DNA of 64,000 nt from positions 101,170 through 165,169 of the forward strand of contig NZ_JFCB01000016.1 in NCBI RefSeq assembly GCF_000725125.1, given 5' to 3'. The position numbers and the translations under genes are program-made. Positions 1 to 8,667 of this stretch are shown piece after piece. The notes under the pieces are model-generated. The model worked only from the letters and a program-made list of their open reading frames with translations. It had not been told where the DNA came from and did not search any database. The stretch's first letter is position 1. Each line of letters starts with the position of its first letter. Source of the stretch: Streptomyces toyocaensis (GTDB lineage Bacteria > Actinomycetota > Actinomycetes > Streptomycetales > Streptomycetaceae).

Positions 1-1196
1 AGCCGCCCCCGCAGGGTGAGGGCCGCGCGGCCCGCCTCGTACGGACCCTGCTGGAGCAGCCCGTCCGTCAGGGCCCGGCGGGATGCCGCCAGCCCCTCAG
101 GGCGGAGGAGCGACAGCGGAACGCCCTCCTCCAGCCGCAGTTCGAGCAGGATCCGCTCCACCCGCCGGTCCTCGTCCGACAGGATCTCCCGCCCCGCCCC
201 CGGCGACCGCCCACCCGCCAGCGCCGCCGCGTACGCCCCCGGGTGCTTGACGTTCCACCAGCGCACCCCGCCCACGTGCGAGTGGGCGCCGGGACCCGCG
301 CCCCACCAGTCGGCGCCGCGCCAGTACAGCTCGTTGTGCAGGCAGCGGGCCGCCTCCGAGGTGGCCCAGTTGGACACCTCGTACCAGTCGAGCCCCGCCG
401 CCGACAGCATCTCCTCGGCGATCAGGTACCGGTCCGCGTGGACGTCGTCGTCCGTCATCGGCACCTCACCGCGCCGGATGCGGCGAGCGAGCTGCGTGCC
501 CTCCTCCACGATCAGCGCGTAGGCCGACACGTGATCCGGGCCGGCCCCGAGCGCCGCGTCCAGCGACGCCCGCCAGTCGTCGTCCGACTCCCCCGGCGTG
601 CCGTAGATCAGGTCCAGGTTGACGTGCTCGAAGCCCGCCGCCCGCGCCTCGGCGACGCAACGCTCGGGGCGCCCGGGGGTGTGTGTGCGGTCCAGCACGT
701 CCAGCACGTGCCGCCGGGCGCTCTGCATGCCGAACGACACCCGGTTGAAGCCGCCCTCGCGCAGCGCCGCCAGGTACGCCGGGCCGACCGACTCGGGATT
801 CGCCTCCGTCGTCACCTCGGCGTCCGCCGCCAGCCCGAACTCCTCCCGTACCGCCCCCAGCATCCGTACGAGGTCGTCGGCCGCCAGCAGCGTCGGCGTG
901 CCCCCTCCGACGAACACCGTGCGGACCGGCCGCGGATCGTCCCCCAGCACCTTGCGGGCCAGGCGGATCTCGTCGATCAGGGTCTCGGCGTAGTTGTCGC
1001 GGGAGGCCAGCACTCCGCCGGTGCCGCGCAGCTCGGTCGCGGTGTAGGTGTTGAAGTCGCAGTAGCCGCAGCGGGTCGCGCAGTACGGGACGTGCAGGTA
1101 GAAGCCGAGGGGGCGGTCGGCGGCCCCGGCGAGCGCGGAGGCGGGCAGCGCGCCGTCGGCGGGGACGGGCTCGCCGTCGGGGAGTGCGGAAGGCAT
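1..1196 (-). CDS. hemW: HemW-like radical SAM heme chaperone (3' end cut by window edge)
   Basis: Radical SAM protein of the HemW/HemN-like family, a cytoplasmic protein implicated in heme handling and often mislabelled coproporphyrinogen III oxidase. The [4Fe-4S]/SAM motif is visible near residues 36-45 as YCATRCGYCDFNTYT (CxxxCxxC), followed by a family-typical VFVGGGTPTLL segment. The ATG at 1194-1196 is preceded by GGAG and fits the family N-terminus. About 398 codons lie in the window and the frame is still open at base 1, so only a short C-terminal tail should be missing. It is the last visible gene of a minus-strand group downstream of lepA, a common placement in Streptomyces. Family assignment is firm; the precise heme role is inferred from family. 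Confidence 0.92.
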   Translation of the reverse strand, partial: MPSALPDGEPVPADGALPASALAGAADRPLGFYLHVPYCATRCGYCDFNTYTATELRGTGGVLASRDNYAETLIDEIRLARKVLGDDPRPVRTVFVGGGTPTLLAADDLVRMLGAVREEFGLAADAEVTTEANPESVGPAYLAALREGGFNRVSFGMQSARRHVLDVLDRTHTPGRPERCVAEARAAGFEHVNLDLIYGTPGESDDDWRASLDAALGAGPDHVSAYALIVEEGTQLARRIRRGEVPMTDDDVHADRYLIAEEMLSAAGLDWYEVSNWATSEAARCLHNELYWRGADWWGAGPGAHSHVGGVRWWNVKHPGAYAAALAGGRSPGAGREILSDEDRRVERILLELRLEEGVPLSLLRPEGLAASRRALTDGLLQQGPYEAGRAALTLRGR

Positions 1197-1233
1197 GTGC
1201 TCCATTGTCCCGCACCCGGCAGCGCTCCCCGCC

Positions 1234-3249
1234 TCACTCCGCCTGGAGCACCAGCAGCGCGAGGTCGTCGGCCGGCGGCCGGGCCCCGAACTCGTGCACG
1301 AGCTGGGTGATCCGTTCCGCTATCGGCTCGGCGTCCATCCCGGCGCACCCCGCGAGCGCCGCCGCGAGGCCGTCCCCGTCGTCGAACTGGCGGGAACCGG
1401 AGCGCCGCTCGGTGACCCCGTCGGTGACGCACAGCAGGGTGTCGCCGGAGTACATCTCGAAGGTCTCACTGGTGTACGCGGCGTCCTCGACCACCCCGAG
1501 CAGCGTCTGCGGCTGGGCGACGGCGCGGACGGAGCCCTCGAGGTCGAGCAGCAGGGGCAGGGGGTGTCCCGCGGAGGCGAGGGTGCAGTGGACTCCGCCG
1601 GGGAACGGGACGAGTTCGCCGTAGAGGAGGGAGAGGAAGCGGGTCTGGGGACCGTCGCCGGGGACGGCGGGGCGGGCCCCGGCGGCCACCAGCGCGCGGG
1701 CGGCGGCGTCGGCCGCCTCGGTCGCGTCGTCGAGGAGGAGCTGGTTGAGGCGGTCGAGGACGTCGGCGACGCGGTACCCCTCGCGGGCGAGCAGCCGCAG
1801 CCAGGGCCGTACCAGTCCGATCACGACGGCCGCCTCGGGACCCTTGCCCTGGACGTCGCCGACGGCGAAGCACCAGCGGCCGTGGCCGGCCGGGAAGAGG
1901 TCGTAGAAGTCGCCGCTCGGTCCGCCCTTGTCGCAGGGTTCGTAGACGAGGGCGCTGCGCACCCCGGGGATCTCGGCGACGGCGCCGGGCAGCAGTCCGC
2001 GCTGGAGCACGGCGCTGATCGTGGCCTGCCGGGAGTACTGCCGGGCGGCGCCGATGGCGAGGGCGACCCGCCGGCCGAGGTCCTCCACGAGACCGGTGAT
2101 CTCGTCGGGGAACCGGTCGATCCCACCCCGTCCGATCACCAGTGTCCCGAGCGGCCGCCCGCCGGCGACGAGCCGGTAGGCGAGGGCGGTGCCGCAGGCG
2201 CCGTCGGCCGGCACGTCGAGCGCCCCGTCCGGGCACCGGTAGGGGACGGGCCCCGGGCTCAGCGGGTCCCCGGGGTGGGGCGGGTTCTGTTCGAGGACCC
2301 GGCTCAGGTCCTCGATGCGGTTCTCGCTGGCGTGCCACACGCGGGCGAGGCGGGGGCCGCCGGCCGCCCGTGTGCCGTCGCTCCAGCCGCCGTGGCCGGT
2401 GGTCTCGTCCTCCAGCCACACCGCGCACCAGTCGGCCAGCCGCGGCACGATGAGCTGTCCGGTGAGCGAGGCGACCAGGTCCTCGTCCAGTTGCCCGGCG
2501 AGCAGGTCGGAGGCCTCGGCGAGGAAGGAGAGGGCGCCCCGCCCCAGCCAGGTGCCGTCGCGCCCGTGGCGGCGGGCGAGCCAGTCGTCGCCGTACGAGC
2601 CCCCGCGCCAGGTCTCCCGGGCGGCCCCGGGCGGCTCCCGGTGACCAGGCGCGTTCCGGGCGGCGAGCGGGTCCAGCGGGTCCGGGGCGAGGATCTCCGC
2701 CATCCTGAGGTCGTGCGCCGACGAGCGCTCCCCCGCGTACGCCTCGGCCTGCTCGCCCGCCCGGTGCTCCCCGGCGGAGAACCGGGCCCACACGGTCTTC
2801 GTGCCCGGGCGGTAGGTGATCCCCCAGGACTCCGAGAGCGCCGCGACGAGGCGCAGACCCCGCCCGTACTCGGGGATGTCGTGCGCCGGCGGCGTCTCTG
2901 GTCCGCCGCCGCGCGGTGCGCGGGACGGGTGCCGGTCGGCGACCTCGACGACGAGCGCCCCCGTGTCCTCCTCCAGCCGGCAGGCCAGGCGCACCTCGGT
3001 GCCGGCGTGCACGACGGCGTTGGTGACGAGTTCGCTGGCGACGAGCGCGGCGTCGTCGCCGACGCGGCCCGTGAGGTGCTCGGCGCCGGGCAGTGCGAGC
3101 TGCGTCCACTCGGTGAGCGCCTTGCGCAGCAGGGCCCGCGCGGAACCGGGTGCGAGGGGGCTTCCGGACAGGGTCGCTTCCACCCGCGTGCACCCCGGCG
3201 CGTCGGAGGCGCACAGGGCGGTCTCGCGCTGAGTCGGAATGGCCCGCAT
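1234..3249 (-). CDS. Anti-sigma-type ATPase / SpoIIE PP2C phosphatase fusion
   Basis: Predicted 671-aa soluble regulator of the large Streptomyces family that joins an RsbW-like kinase fold to a SpoIIE (PP2C) phosphatase. Residues about 20-145 form the HATPase_c region, with the N-box-like stretch DDAALVASELVTNAVVHAG. A middle region (about 210-410) resembles a GAF/PAS sensor. Residues about 430-670 form the phosphatase, with metal-binding motifs GPSGDFYDLF, FAVGDVQGKG, VTDGVTE and a terminal ADDLALLVL. By family it would act on anti-anti-sigma factors (STAS proteins), but none is encoded nearby, so the partner is unknown. The ATG start at 3247-3249 is well placed. A second phosphatase of this class lies at 58426-60135. 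Confidence 0.9.
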   Translation of the reverse strand: MRAIPTQRETALCASDAPGCTRVEATLSGSPLAPGSARALLRKALTEWTQLALPGAEHLTGRVGDDAALVASELVTNAVVHAGTEVRLACRLEEDTGALVVEVADRHPSRAPRGGGPETPPAHDIPEYGRGLRLVAALSESWGITYRPGTKTVWARFSAGEHRAGEQAEAYAGERSSAHDLRMAEILAPDPLDPLAARNAPGHREPPGAARETWRGGSYGDDWLARRHGRDGTWLGRGALSFLAEASDLLAGQLDEDLVASLTGQLIVPRLADWCAVWLEDETTGHGGWSDGTRAAGGPRLARVWHASENRIEDLSRVLEQNPPHPGDPLSPGPVPYRCPDGALDVPADGACGTALAYRLVAGGRPLGTLVIGRGGIDRFPDEITGLVEDLGRRVALAIGAARQYSRQATISAVLQRGLLPGAVAEIPGVRSALVYEPCDKGGPSGDFYDLFPAGHGRWCFAVGDVQGKGPEAAVVIGLVRPWLRLLAREGYRVADVLDRLNQLLLDDATEAADAAARALVAAGARPAVPGDGPQTRFLSLLYGELVPFPGGVHCTLASAGHPLPLLLDLEGSVRAVAQPQTLLGVVEDAAYTSETFEMYSGDTLLCVTDGVTERRSGSRQFDDGDGLAAALAGCAGMDAEPIAERITQLVHEFGARPPADDLALLVLQAE

Positions 3250-3333
3250 GGGCGGCTCCCCGGGCAGTTCGTACGAAGAGAACTCGATCGCTGCCGACAG
3301 GGTGACAGAAAGGACCGGCCCATAAGCGGGGAG

Positions 3334-3825
3334 TCACCGAACTGGACCGCCAAGGGTGAAAAGAGTGCTCCGCAAGTGTGCAGGTACGAAGGGAAACCCG
3401 ACCCGTTCCGAACATTCCCGAAGCCGCGTTGCCGGGCTGGTGCCAGCGGGCCCACTTCGCCGGACCGCCGAGCCGATCGGGCTGCGCCGGCTCGGCAGGA
3501 ACCGCTCGCCGATGTCACGCCGGAACGACGAGAAGAGCGGTCCGGTCTCCGCCCGCCCGTCCGCGGCGACGGCGTCGTCGTAGGTGTACGGCCGGCGGAG
3601 GATGCGCCGCGGGTCCTGACCCACGTGGCCCCGCCGTAGGGGGGCGTGCTCGGAGATGGCCGGGAAGCCGAGGTCGTCCGTGGTGCCGACGTCGCGCGGG
3701 TCCTTCTTCGCGGTGAGCCCCGCGTCGGTCCGGACGATCCCCGAGAGGACGTCGCCGTCCAGGTCCGGGTTGGCGGTGCCGTCGGGCCGGCCCATGAGGT
3801 TGCGCCGGGTGACGCCTTCGCCCTC
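3334..3825 (-). pseudogene. Decayed DyP-type peroxidase (C-terminal remnant)
   Basis: The minus-strand frame reads EGVTRRNLMGRPDGTANP near 3820-3770, the conserved heme-pocket block of DyP-type peroxidases (family form: RNLMG..DGT.NP). It then gives TTDDLGFPAISEHAPLRRGH, the DyP segment usually holding FPVIPEFAH, and RRILRRPYTYDDA followed by GPLFSSFRRDIGERFLPSRR (family: LLF..YQ.D...F.P.Q). The N-terminal half is missing: the frame runs into a stop at 3874-3876 just upstream. Between the two conserved blocks sequence is lost, and the C-terminus drifts away from the family. With no start and the first half absent, this is a pseudogene rather than a short gene. It sits between the acyl-CoA ligase and the phosphatase gene. 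Confidence 0.7.
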
Positions 3826-3888
3826 GACGCCGCGGGCGGGGCGGGGAGGATCCCGCCCCGCTCGCGCGTCACGTCACGTCAGTGACGG

Positions 3889-5763
3889 TCAGGCCTCGCG
3901 GGTGCCCTCGTACATCTCCTCGATGAGGTTCTTGTACTCGCGCTCCACCACAGGGCGCTTCAGCTTCAGGCTCGGGGTGATCTCGCCGTGCTCGACGTCG
4001 AGGTCGCGCGGCAGGAGGCGGAACTTCTTGATGGTCTGCCAGCGCTGGAGACCCTCGTTGAGCTGCTTGACGTAGCCGTCGACCATCTCGACCGTGACGG
4101 GCGCGGCGACGATCTCGGCGTACGGCTTGCCCTCCATGCCGTTCTCGGCGGCCCAGGCCGTGATGGCCGCCTCGTCGAGGGCGATGAGGGCGGTGCAGTA
4201 GTTCCGGTCGGCTCCGTGCACCAGGATGTTGGAGACGTACGGGCAGACCGCCTTGAACTGGCCCTCGACCTCGGCGGGCGCGATGTACTTGCCGCCGGAC
4301 GTCTTGATGAGGTCCTTCTTGCGGTCGGTGATGCGCAGGTAGCCGTCGGCGGACAGCTCGCCGATGTCGCCGGTGTGGAACCAGCCGTCCGCCTCCAGGA
4401 CCTCCGCGGTCTTGTCGGGCAGGTTGTGGTAGCCCTGCATGATGCCGGGGCCGCGCAGGAGGATCTCGCCGTCGTCGGCGATGCGCACCTCGGTGCCGGG
4501 CAGCGGCTTGCCGACGGTGCCGGTGCGGTAGGCCTCGCCGGGGTTGACGAAGGAGGCGGCGGAGGACTCGGTGAGGCCGTAGCCCTCCAGGATGTGGATG
4601 CCGGCGCCGGAGAAGAAGTAGCCGATCTCGGGTGCGAGGGCCGCCGAGCCGGAGACACAGGCGCGGAGGTTGCCGCCGAAGGCCTCGCGGATCTTGGCGT
4701 AGACGAGCTTGTCGGCGACGGCGTGCCTGCTGCGCAGGCCGAAGGGGGCGCTCGCGGTGCCGGTGCGGCGGAAGTTGTCCTGGGTGACCTTGGCGTACTC
4801 GCGGGCGACCCCGGCCGCCCACTGGAAGATCTTGTACTTGGCGCCTCCGCCGGCCTTCGCCTTGGCGGCGACGCCGTTGTAGACCTTCTCGAAGATGCGG
4901 GGCACGGCCGCCATGTACGTCGGCCGGACCACCGGCAGGTTCTCGATGATCTTGTCCACGCGGCCGTCGACGGCGGTGACGTGGCCGACCTCGATCTGGC
5001 CGGAGGTGAGCACCTTGCCGAAGACGTGGGCGAGCGGCAGCCACAGGTACTGCACGTCGTCCTTGTTGCAGAGGCCGGTCGCGGCGATGGCCTTGGCCAT
5101 GTACGACCAGCAGTCGTGCGGCAGGCGCACGCCCTTCGGGCGGCCGGTGGTGCCGGAGGTGTAGATCAGGGTGGCGAGCTGGTCCTTGGTGATCGCGGCG
5201 ACCCGCTCCTTGATCAGCTCCGGCTCCTTCTGGAGCCGGCCGGCGCCGCGCTTCTCCAGGTCGGTGAGCGTGATCACGAAGTCGTCGGTCTCAACGCCGG
5301 CCGGGTCGATGACGACGACGCGGGTGAGCTCGGGCAGCTCGGCGCGCTTCGCCACCGCCTTGGCCGCCTGCTCGGCGTTCTCCGCGATGATCACCCGGCT
5401 CTGGGAGTCGGACAGGATGTAGGCGGACTCGTCGGCGTTGGTCTGCGGGTAGATCGTGGTGGTGGCGGCGCCCGCGCAGAGGATGCCCAGGTCGGCGAGG
5501 ATCCACTCGACGCGCGTCGCGCACGCCAGCGCCACCCGCTCCTCCGGCTGCACGCCCAGCTCGATCAGGCCGGCCGCGATGGCGTGGACCCGCTCGGCGG
5601 TGCCGGCCCAGGTGAGGGACTTCCAGTCGTCCGGACCCTCGCCGGAGGCCGGTGGGACGGGGAAGCGGTAGGCCTCGGCGTCCGGTGTGGCCGCCACACG
5701 CTCCAGGAAGAGGGCCGCCACGGTCGGCGGTCGGTTCTCGATCAGTGTCTGTGTGTCGCTCAC
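3889..5763 (-). CDS. fadD: Long-chain fatty acid--CoA ligase (AMP-forming)
   Basis: 624-aa member of the ANL superfamily that activates fatty acids with ATP and CoA. The P-loop-like motif LIYTSGTTGRPKG is clear, followed by the family motifs YGLTESSAA, DGWFHTGDIG and ITDRKKDLIKTSGGKYIAP, which mark the adenylation and C-terminal lid domains. Length is normal for the long-chain (FadD15/FAA-type) subgroup. The GTG at 5761-5763 has a strong GGAGG just upstream. A 10-bp palindrome lies about 70 bases upstream (separate entry), suggesting repression by a TetR-like fatty-acid regulator; this is inference. Chain-length preference cannot be read from sequence. Confidence 0.95.
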   Translation of the reverse strand: MSDTQTLIENRPPTVAALFLERVAATPDAEAYRFPVPPASGEGPDDWKSLTWAGTAERVHAIAAGLIELGVQPEERVALACATRVEWILADLGILCAGAATTTIYPQTNADESAYILSDSQSRVIIAENAEQAAKAVAKRAELPELTRVVVIDPAGVETDDFVITLTDLEKRGAGRLQKEPELIKERVAAITKDQLATLIYTSGTTGRPKGVRLPHDCWSYMAKAIAATGLCNKDDVQYLWLPLAHVFGKVLTSGQIEVGHVTAVDGRVDKIIENLPVVRPTYMAAVPRIFEKVYNGVAAKAKAGGGAKYKIFQWAAGVAREYAKVTQDNFRRTGTASAPFGLRSRHAVADKLVYAKIREAFGGNLRACVSGSAALAPEIGYFFSGAGIHILEGYGLTESSAASFVNPGEAYRTGTVGKPLPGTEVRIADDGEILLRGPGIMQGYHNLPDKTAEVLEADGWFHTGDIGELSADGYLRITDRKKDLIKTSGGKYIAPAEVEGQFKAVCPYVSNILVHGADRNYCTALIALDEAAITAWAAENGMEGKPYAEIVAAPVTVEMVDGYVKQLNEGLQRWQTIKKFRLLPRDLDVEHGEITPSLKLKRPVVEREYKNLIEEMYEGTREA

Positions 5764-5829
5764 GACATCCTCCGGGGCCCGCGACGGCGCGGCCGGCTCA
5801 GTGCGGCTGGGGTTTCCTCGCGTCGTTGT

Positions 5830-5845
5830 TTAACTCGCGAGTAAC
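5830..5845 (-). promoter_or_regulatory. Palindromic candidate operator upstream of fadD
   Basis: Bases 5833-5842 read ACTCGCGAGT, a perfect 10-bp palindrome, flanked by A/T-rich TTA and AAC in an otherwise GC-rich leader. It lies about 70 bases before the fadD GTG, the position expected for a repressor site overlapping a promoter. The size and symmetry suit TetR-family binding. No regulator gene is adjacent, so the binding protein is unknown. Confidence 0.45.
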
Positions 5846-5936
5846 TATCGAGCACGGACAGAGTAAAGGCCGACCGCTCACGGCGTAAGGGGCCACGGCC
5901 TGTTACTTCGTACAGAGAGCTACCCGCCCGACGCGC

Positions 5937-5968
5937 GGGGCCCGCCGCACTCGCGTGCGACGGGCCCC
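5937..5968 (-). terminator. Hairpin terminator after lepA
   Basis: A 14-bp inverted repeat (GGGGCCCG... / ...CGGGCCCC, one G-T pair) with a 4-base loop begins about 40 bases past the lepA stop. There is no strong T-run, as is common in Streptomyces. Confidence 0.7.
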
Positions 5969-6009
5969 GGTTACGCCCGGTTTGCGGAGTGACCCGCGGT
6001 AACCACCCG

Positions 6010-7878
6010 CTACTTCTTGCCCTTGCCGGATCCCGCGCTGTCGTCGCTGGAGAGGACGGCGATGAAGGCCTCCTGCGGCACCTCCACGGAGCCCACCATC
6101 TTCATCCGCTTCTTGCCTTCCTTCTGCTTCTCCAGCAGCTTCCGCTTGCGGGAGATGTCACCGCCGTAGCACTTGGCGAGGACGTCCTTGCGGATGGCGC
6201 GGATGGTCTCGCGGGCGATGACCCGCGAGCCGATGGCCGCCTGCACCGGCACCTCGAAGGCCTGCCGTGGGATCAGCTCCTTGAGCTTGGCGACGAGCCG
6301 CACGCCGTACGCGTACGCCTGGTCCTTGTGGGTGATCGCGGAGAACGCGTCCACCTTGTCGCCGTGCAGCAGGATGTCGACCTTGACCAGGCTGGAGGTC
6401 TGCTCGCCGGTGGGCTCGTAGTCGAGGGAGGCGTAGCCGCGGGTCTTGGACTTCAGCTGGTCGAAGAAGTCGAAGACGATCTCGGCGAGCGGGAGGGTGT
6501 AGCGGATCTCCACCCGGTCCTCGGAGAGGTAGTCCATGCCGAGCAGGACACCGCGCCGGGTCTGGCACAGCTCCATGATCGAGCCGATGAACTCGCTGGG
6601 CGCCAGGATGGTGGCGCGCACGACCGGCTCGTACACCTCGCCGATCTTGCCCTCGGGGAACTCGCTCGGGTTGGTGACGATGTGCTCGCTGCCGTCCTCC
6701 ATGACCACGCGGTAGACCACGTTCGGCGCGGTGGCGATCAGGTCGAGGCCGAACTCGCGCTCGAGGCGCTCGCGGATCACGTCCAGGTGCAGCAGGCCGA
6801 GGAAGCCGACGCGGAAACCGAAGCCGAGCGCGGCGGAGGTCTCCGGCTCGTACACCAGGGCGGCGTCGTTGAGCTGGAGCTTGTCCAGGGCCTCGCGCAG
6901 CTCCGGGTAGTCGGAGCCGTCCAGCGGGTACAGGCCCGAGAACACCATGGGCTTGGGGTCCTTGTAACCGCCGAGCGCCTCCTGGGCGCCCTTGTGCTGG
7001 CTGGTGACGGTGTCACCGACCTTCGACTGGCGGACGTCCTTCACACCGGTGATCAGGTAGCCCACCTCGCCGACGCCGAGGCCGTCGGCGGGCAGCATCT
7101 CCGGCGAGTTGGTGCCGATCTCCAGCAGTTCGTGGGTGGCGCCGGTGGACATCATCCGGATGCGCTCGCGCTTGTTGAGCTGGCCGTCGATGACACGGAC
7201 GTACGTGACGACACCGCGGTAGGAGTCATAGACCGAGTCGAAGATCATCGCGCGGGCGGGGGCGTCCTTGACGCCGACCGGGGCGGGGACGTCGGCGACC
7301 ACCCGGTCCAGCAGCGCCTCGACGCCGAGTCCGGTCTTCGCCGAGACCTTCAGCACGTCGTCGGGGTCGCAGCCGACCAGGTTGGCGAGCTCCTCGGCGA
7401 ACTTCTCGGGCTGCGCGGCCGGCAGGTCGATCTTGTTGAGCACCGGGATGATCGTGAGGTCGTTCTCCATCGCCAGGTAGAGGTTGGCGAGGGTCTGGGC
7501 CTCGATGCCCTGGGCGGCGTCGACGAGGAGGACGGTCCCCTCGCAGGCGGCGAGCGAGCGGGAGACCTCGTAGGTGAAGTCGACGTGCCCCGGGGTGTCG
7601 ATCATGTTGAGGATGTGCGTGTCGCCCTTGTCGTGGGTCGGGGCCCACGGCAACCGCACCGCCTGACTCTTGATCGTGATGCCGCGCTCGCGCTCGATGT
7701 CCATGCGGTCGAGGTACTGAGCGCGCATCTGCCGCTGCTCGACCACACCGGTCAGCTGGAGCATCCGGTCGGCGAGCGTGGACTTGCCGTGGTCGATGTG
7801 CGCGATGATGCAGAAATTGCGGATCAGCGCCGGGTCGGTACGGCTCGGCTCGGGCACATGGCTGGGGATCGCGGGCAC
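6010..7878 (-). CDS. lepA: Elongation factor 4 (LepA/EF4)
   Basis: Ribosome-associated GTPase related to EF-G. Near the N-terminus are the G1 motif AHIDHGKST, then DTPGHVDF (G3) and NKIDLP (G4), followed by EF-G-like domains and the LepA-specific C-terminal domain with the typical lysine-rich end. The open frame extends upstream to 8058, but the GTG at 7876-7878 gives 622 aa beginning VPAIPSHVPEP, which matches the usual streptomycete length, and AGGA lies at suitable distance. It is divergent from rpsT. Confidence 0.97.
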   Translation of the reverse strand: MPAIPSHVPEPSRTDPALIRNFCIIAHIDHGKSTLADRMLQLTGVVEQRQMRAQYLDRMDIERERGITIKSQAVRLPWAPTHDKGDTHILNMIDTPGHVDFTYEVSRSLAACEGTVLLVDAAQGIEAQTLANLYLAMENDLTIIPVLNKIDLPAAQPEKFAEELANLVGCDPDDVLKVSAKTGLGVEALLDRVVADVPAPVGVKDAPARAMIFDSVYDSYRGVVTYVRVIDGQLNKRERIRMMSTGATHELLEIGTNSPEMLPADGLGVGEVGYLITGVKDVRQSKVGDTVTSQHKGAQEALGGYKDPKPMVFSGLYPLDGSDYPELREALDKLQLNDAALVYEPETSAALGFGFRVGFLGLLHLDVIRERLEREFGLDLIATAPNVVYRVVMEDGSEHIVTNPSEFPEGKIGEVYEPVVRATILAPSEFIGSIMELCQTRRGVLLGMDYLSEDRVEIRYTLPLAEIVFDFFDQLKSKTRGYASLDYEPTGEQTSSLVKVDILLHGDKVDAFSAITHKDQAYAYGVRLVAKLKELIPRQAFEVPVQAAIGSRVIARETIRAIRKDVLAKCYGGDISRKRKLLEKQKEGKKRMKMVGSVEVPQEAFIAVLSSDDSAGSGKGKK

Positions 7879-7989
7879 GCAGGGTCCTGATTCTTGAGGC
7901 GTCCGCATACGTGTGCTTGTGCGTCTGCGGTCTCGGGTCGGATCGATACGTAGCCTCCATGGTCCCACGGGTGGCGACCGGGGACGGGT

Positions 7990-8019
7990 TTGGGCCACTG
8001 AATGGGCCGCTGGTAGTGT
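7990..8019 (+). promoter_or_regulatory. Candidate housekeeping promoter of rpsT
   Basis: TTGGGC at 7990-7995 and TAGTGT at 8014-8019 are separated by 18 bases, consistent with a HrdB-type promoter. It would start transcription about 105 bases before the rpsT GTG. Assignment by motif only. Confidence 0.5.
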
Positions 8020-8131
8020 GGGGGGCTGTGTCTCATGCCCTCTCAGCGCGAGGCACACCCCAAGAAATCACCCGGCGCGGGTTCCGTGCGGCACCGTACG
8101 GCCCCGGGCCAGAACCTGTAGAGGCTCATTC

Positions 8132-8398
8132 GTGGCGAACATCAAGTCCCAGATCAAGCGGAACAAGACCAACGAGAAGGCCCGGCTGCGCAACAAGGCC
8201 GTCAAGTCCTCTCTGAAGACCGCGATCCGCAAGGCCCGCGAGGCCGCCGCCGCGGGTGACGTCGAGAAGGCCACCGAGTACCAGCGCGCTGCCGCGCGTC
8301 AGCTCGACAAGGCCGTATCCAAGGGCGTCATCCACAAGAACCAGGCCGCCAACAAGAAGTCGGCGCTGGCTCAGAAGGTCGCGGCCGTCAAGGGCTGA
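8132..8398 (+). CDS. rpsT: 30S ribosomal protein S20 (bS20)
   Basis: 88-aa basic helical protein beginning VANIKSQIKRNKTNEKARLR, the diagnostic S20 N-terminus, and ending KKSALAQKVAAVKG. It binds 16S rRNA in the small subunit. GTG start at 8132 with GAGG 8 bases upstream; the open frame to the left is not coding. Monocistronic, divergent from lepA and convergent with holA, with two strong hairpins downstream. Confidence 0.97.
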   Translation: MANIKSQIKRNKTNEKARLRNKAVKSSLKTAIRKAREAAAAGDVEKATEYQRAAARQLDKAVSKGVIHKNQAANKKSALAQKVAAVKG

Positions 8399-8467
8399 CA
8401 CCCTGTGATCTGACCGCCGGCGGGACCCCGGGCGGGCCCTCTCTCATCCGCCCCCGGCCGGCACCCC

Positions 8468-8509
8468 GAACTCGTACGCGGCCTGCGTTCGCCACGCGGG
8501 TACGAGTTC
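8468..8509 (+). terminator. Hairpin after rpsT
   Basis: GAACTCGTAC at 8468-8477 is perfectly complementary to GTACGAGTTC at 8500-8509. It lies 70 bases past the rpsT stop and probably ends its transcript, together with the next hairpin. Confidence 0.6.
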
Positions 8510-8522
8510 ACACTCTTCATCC

Positions 8523-8575
8523 GAAGGCCCCGCCGCCACCCTTCCCCGGGGTGGCGGGCGGGGTCTTCGGCCTTT
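8523..8575. terminator. Bidirectional hairpin between rpsT and holA
   Basis: CCCCGCCGCCACCC at 8528-8541 pairs with 8548-8563 apart from one bulged G, with an outer GAAG/CTTC extension. It is located between convergent rpsT and holA and could serve both. Confidence 0.65.
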
Positions 8576-8667
8576 GCCTCACGCCCAGGAGTCGTTGGCC
8601 TCGTCGAGGTCCTCGGCGCACTCGTCCACGTCGGCGATCCCGTCCCGACCATCCGGACGACCTGGCC

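Noticed and set aside
8579..8660. Acidic coding-like tail (DVDECAEDLDEANDSWA) downstream of holA
   Set aside because: Only about 25 sensible codons, in a different frame from holA, without a start or ribosome site; too little to call a gene.
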